Of a stretch of 64,000 bases of DNA, positions 62,605 through 64,000 are shown piece after piece. The position numbers were made by a program, and so were the translations under genes. Location: assembly GCA_041689935.1 (NCBI GenBank), contig JBDNFI010000007.1:1-64000 (forward strand). Reading direction: 5' to 3'. The notes beneath the pieces were generated by a model that had not been told where the DNA came from, searched no databases, and saw only the letters and a list, made by a program, of their open reading frames with translations. Source of the DNA: CAXBDP01 sp041689935 (lineage in GTDB: Bacteria > Bacteroidota > Bacteroidia > Cytophagales > Cyclobacteriaceae). Each line of letters begins with the position of its first letter. Within the stretch, counting starts at the first letter, position 1.

Positions 62605-63907
62605 ATCCTCCCGCTTGTTTTTTTACAATATCATTAAGCGCAAAAGCAAATTTATCTACATCTTCAATTCTGGTGTAGAGATGAGGCGTTACTCTCACGC
62701 CTTTTACGGCATCCATATCAATAGCCACAGTGAAAATCCTGTAGTCATCATACAGCTTTTTGGCTAATTCTGCTGGTGATAATCCTTCTATGCGCACATT
62801 TGCTATGGCACAAGATTGCTCATCGCCCATGGGTGTGTTAATTGTGATTTTCGGATTATCCTTAACTTTTTCCACCCAATAGTTTTTCAAATAGCGCAAT
62901 CTTGCCTCTTTGCGAGCCGAACCGATGGCATTATGAAACCGAATGGCATTTGCAATAGCTAAATGCGAGGAGTTAGGGATCGTACCCGTTCTCTCGAATT
63001 TCCGAATATCACCATCATGGTAGTTCGTTTCACCAAATAAGGGCCATACGTTTTTAATTCGATCTTTTTTGATGTACAATAGTCCAAGTCCGAGCGGAGT
63101 GCCTAGCCACTTGTGCATACTTGCTGCATAATAATCGCCACCCAAATCGGGTATTTTATGCGCTATATGGGCAAAAGAATGGGCAGCATCGATGATTACT
63201 TGAATGCCTCTCTCATGAGCCATTTCGGAAATTTCCTTTGCAGGCAAAAGTTGGCCTGTAAGGTTGATTAGGTGCGTAAGCAACAGCACTTTTGTGTTGG
63301 GCGTCACCGCTTTTTCGAACGCATTTACTACTTCCATCTTGTTTTTAGGAAGAAGTGGGAGAGAAATTATATTGTTTACAATTCCCTCTCTGCGAGCACG
63401 ATAGCCAAATTGGATGAGCATGCTTCCATAATCTTGATTGGTCATCAATGCCTCGTCACCTTCCTTCAAATCAAGTCCTAGGATAATGGTGTTGAGCGAT
63501 TCAGTCGTATTTCGTGTAATGAGCAATTCTTCGGTGCTACAGCCAGCAAATGCAGCAAGTTTTTTTTTAATCTCAAGCATATCTTCATTTTTGCTTCGAC
63601 GCATGTAGAATGAAGGGGATTCGTTGATTTGCCTGATGTTTTTGATTTGGGCATTGAGAACCTCTTCAGCGGCAGGGCTCATATACCCATTTTCGAGATT
63701 GATAAAATGGGCAGATTGGACGTAGGCTTTTTGTATTTCGAACCAGAAATCTTCATTGCTGGCCATCTCTTTTGCCGACAAATGCTGCCATTTACGTACT
63801 TCACGTTCTATATTTTTGGCAAAAACTTCAGAAAGCGGGAGGATAGACGCACCTAGTGTGGCACCACCCAAAGTTTTGATGAAGTTACGTCTGGCTTGTA
63901 TGCTCAT
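62603..63907 (-). CDS. Tat-exported class V aminotransferase-fold PLP protein
   Basis: 434 aa. The N-terminus is a twin-arginine signal (ARRNFIKTLGG...) with a hydrophobic stretch to about residue 30, so the protein is folded with its cofactor in the cytosol and exported. The body has the isopenicillin N epimerase / cysteine desulfurase-like fold: ENGYMSPA near residue 72, the TRNTTESLN phosphate loop, DAAHSFAH (240-247) and the PLP lysine Lys266 in MHKWLGTP. Reaction unknown. The octamer at 62607-62614 covers the last codons (AGG-stop); another is at 63835-63842. Confidence 0.88.
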   Translation of the reverse strand: MSIQARRNFIKTLGGATLGASILPLSEVFAKNIEREVRKWQHLSAKEMASNEDFWFEIQKAYVQSAHFINLENGYMSPAAEEVLNAQIKNIRQINESPSFYMRRSKNEDMLEIKKKLAAFAGCSTEELLITRNTTESLNTIILGLDLKEGDEALMTNQDYGSMLIQFGYRARREGIVNNIISLPLLPKNKMEVVNAFEKAVTPNTKVLLLTHLINLTGQLLPAKEISEMAHERGIQVIIDAAHSFAHIAHKIPDLGGDYYAASMHKWLGTPLGLGLLYIKKDRIKNVWPLFGETNYHDGDIRKFERTGTIPNSSHLAIANAIRFHNAIGSARKEARLRYLKNYWVEKVKDNPKITINTPMGDEQSCAIANVRIEGLSPAELAKKLYDDYRIFTVAIDMDAVKGVRVTPHLYTRIEDVDKFAFALNDIVKKQAGG

Positions 63908-64000
63908 GGTTTTTATGCTTTAATAACGAATGCTAAATTCAATTAAAGATGAGTAAAATTTTTGAGAGTTTTGAATTATGGGTTTTGGGTTGGGATTTGC

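Larger units (their letters stand above)
917..63842. repeat. GCGGGAGG octamer family, about 36 copies across the window
   Basis: Counted by eye. Copies on the plus strand start at 2804, 5214, 9126, 9341, 12228, 15004, 18224, 22445, 26858, 30328, 32054, 40852, 43104, 44815, 50541, 53948, 56764, 59453 and 63835. The reverse complement CCTCCCGC starts at 917, 6055, 6316, 10256, 18609, 23942, 24096, 30690, 35107, 38530, 40191, 42335, 43447, 55944, 57299, 58632 and 62607. The next base is T in 16 copies and A in 11. At least six heptamer-only relatives (CGGGAGG with a different first base) also occur, for example at 9002, 11088, 18514, 20449, 22567 and 48196. The word appears in several reading frames and in two intergenic sites, so it is kept at DNA level. 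Confidence 0.8.

Noticed and set aside
917..63842. GCGGGAGG as an FtsK-orienting (KOPS) sequence
   Set aside because: KOPS are strongly skewed to one strand. Here 19 and 17 copies lie in the two orientations over 64 kb. A window spanning the dif region could still mask skew, so this is a weak rejection.
917..63842. GCGGGAGG as a Shine-Dalgarno-related signal because it contains GGAGG
   Set aside because: Nearly all copies are inside genes, far from starts and in both orientations, and most genes here lack Shine-Dalgarno sites.

Overview
The window looks like a chromosomal segment of a Bacteroidota bacterium, most likely order Cytophagales. The evidence is a pair of type IX secretion (T9SS) cargo proteins, one with a type A and one with a gliding-type (type B) C-terminal sorting domain. 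There are also many SpII lipoproteins, few Shine-Dalgarno sites, promoters of the TTTG-N20-TAnnTTTG type, and AT-rich DNA (about 40% GC by eye). No rRNA, tRNA, CRISPR array, integrase or transposase was seen.

Layout. 0-7.5 kb (mostly minus strand): an Fbp-type ferric iron ABC importer (fbpABC) with a palindromic operator upstream of fbpA, a lipoprotein, a DoxX-like protein and an M1 aminopeptidase. 7.6-17.8 kb (plus): a fused 5-oxoprolinase/hydantoinase and a ~2,000-codon repeat-rich T9SS surface protein split by one in-frame TAA. 18-27.5 kb (mostly minus): glycosyltransferase, YbaB/EbfC, a second T9SS protein, overlapping hisS-hutH, a 51-aa basic protein with a textbook Bacteroidota promoter, nitroreductase, pirin and a DUF962 protein. 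27.6-29.4 kb: a small accessory segment (decayed gene plus HigBA toxin-antitoxin pair) bounded by a ~70-bp direct repeat of the 3' end of the neighbouring DUF4442 gene. 29.4-38.3 kb: amino-acid oxidase, NhaC antiporter and exonuclease; an azurin-like lipoprotein enclosed by a ~340-bp duplication; a PadR-controlled operon of three paralogous membrane proteins; a propeller lipoprotein. 38.4-45.6 kb: YigZ, a DMT transporter, a polysaccharide cluster (sugar ketoisomerase/acyltransferase fusion, flippase, GT2) and a TPR histidine kinase broken by a homopolymer frameshift. 46-64 kb: cardiolipin synthase, an outer-membrane barrel protein, DinB-like, DUF3127, an asymmetric ABC-F ATPase, a di-heme peroxidase / MbnP / di-heme peroxidase lipoprotein trio, lipase, glycerol kinase, a large DUF3352-like protein with an MscS channel, a trans-sulfuration enzyme and a Tat-exported class V aminotransferase-fold protein.

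How the genes work together. Metals recur: ferric iron import, a blue-copper azurin, and the MbnP trio, a pairing known elsewhere for oxidative maturation of a copper-binding protein. Envelope construction is the second theme (T9SS cargo, flippase, glycosyltransferases, cardiolipin synthase, barrel protein, MscS).

The most unusual signal is not a gene. The octamer GCGGGAGG occurs about 36 times by hand count, in both orientations and in every reading frame, where less than one copy is expected by chance. It resembles the Chi consensus pattern GCnGGnGG and is absent from the accessory segment at 27-30 kb. It is the best candidate here for an undescribed genome-wide DNA signal.
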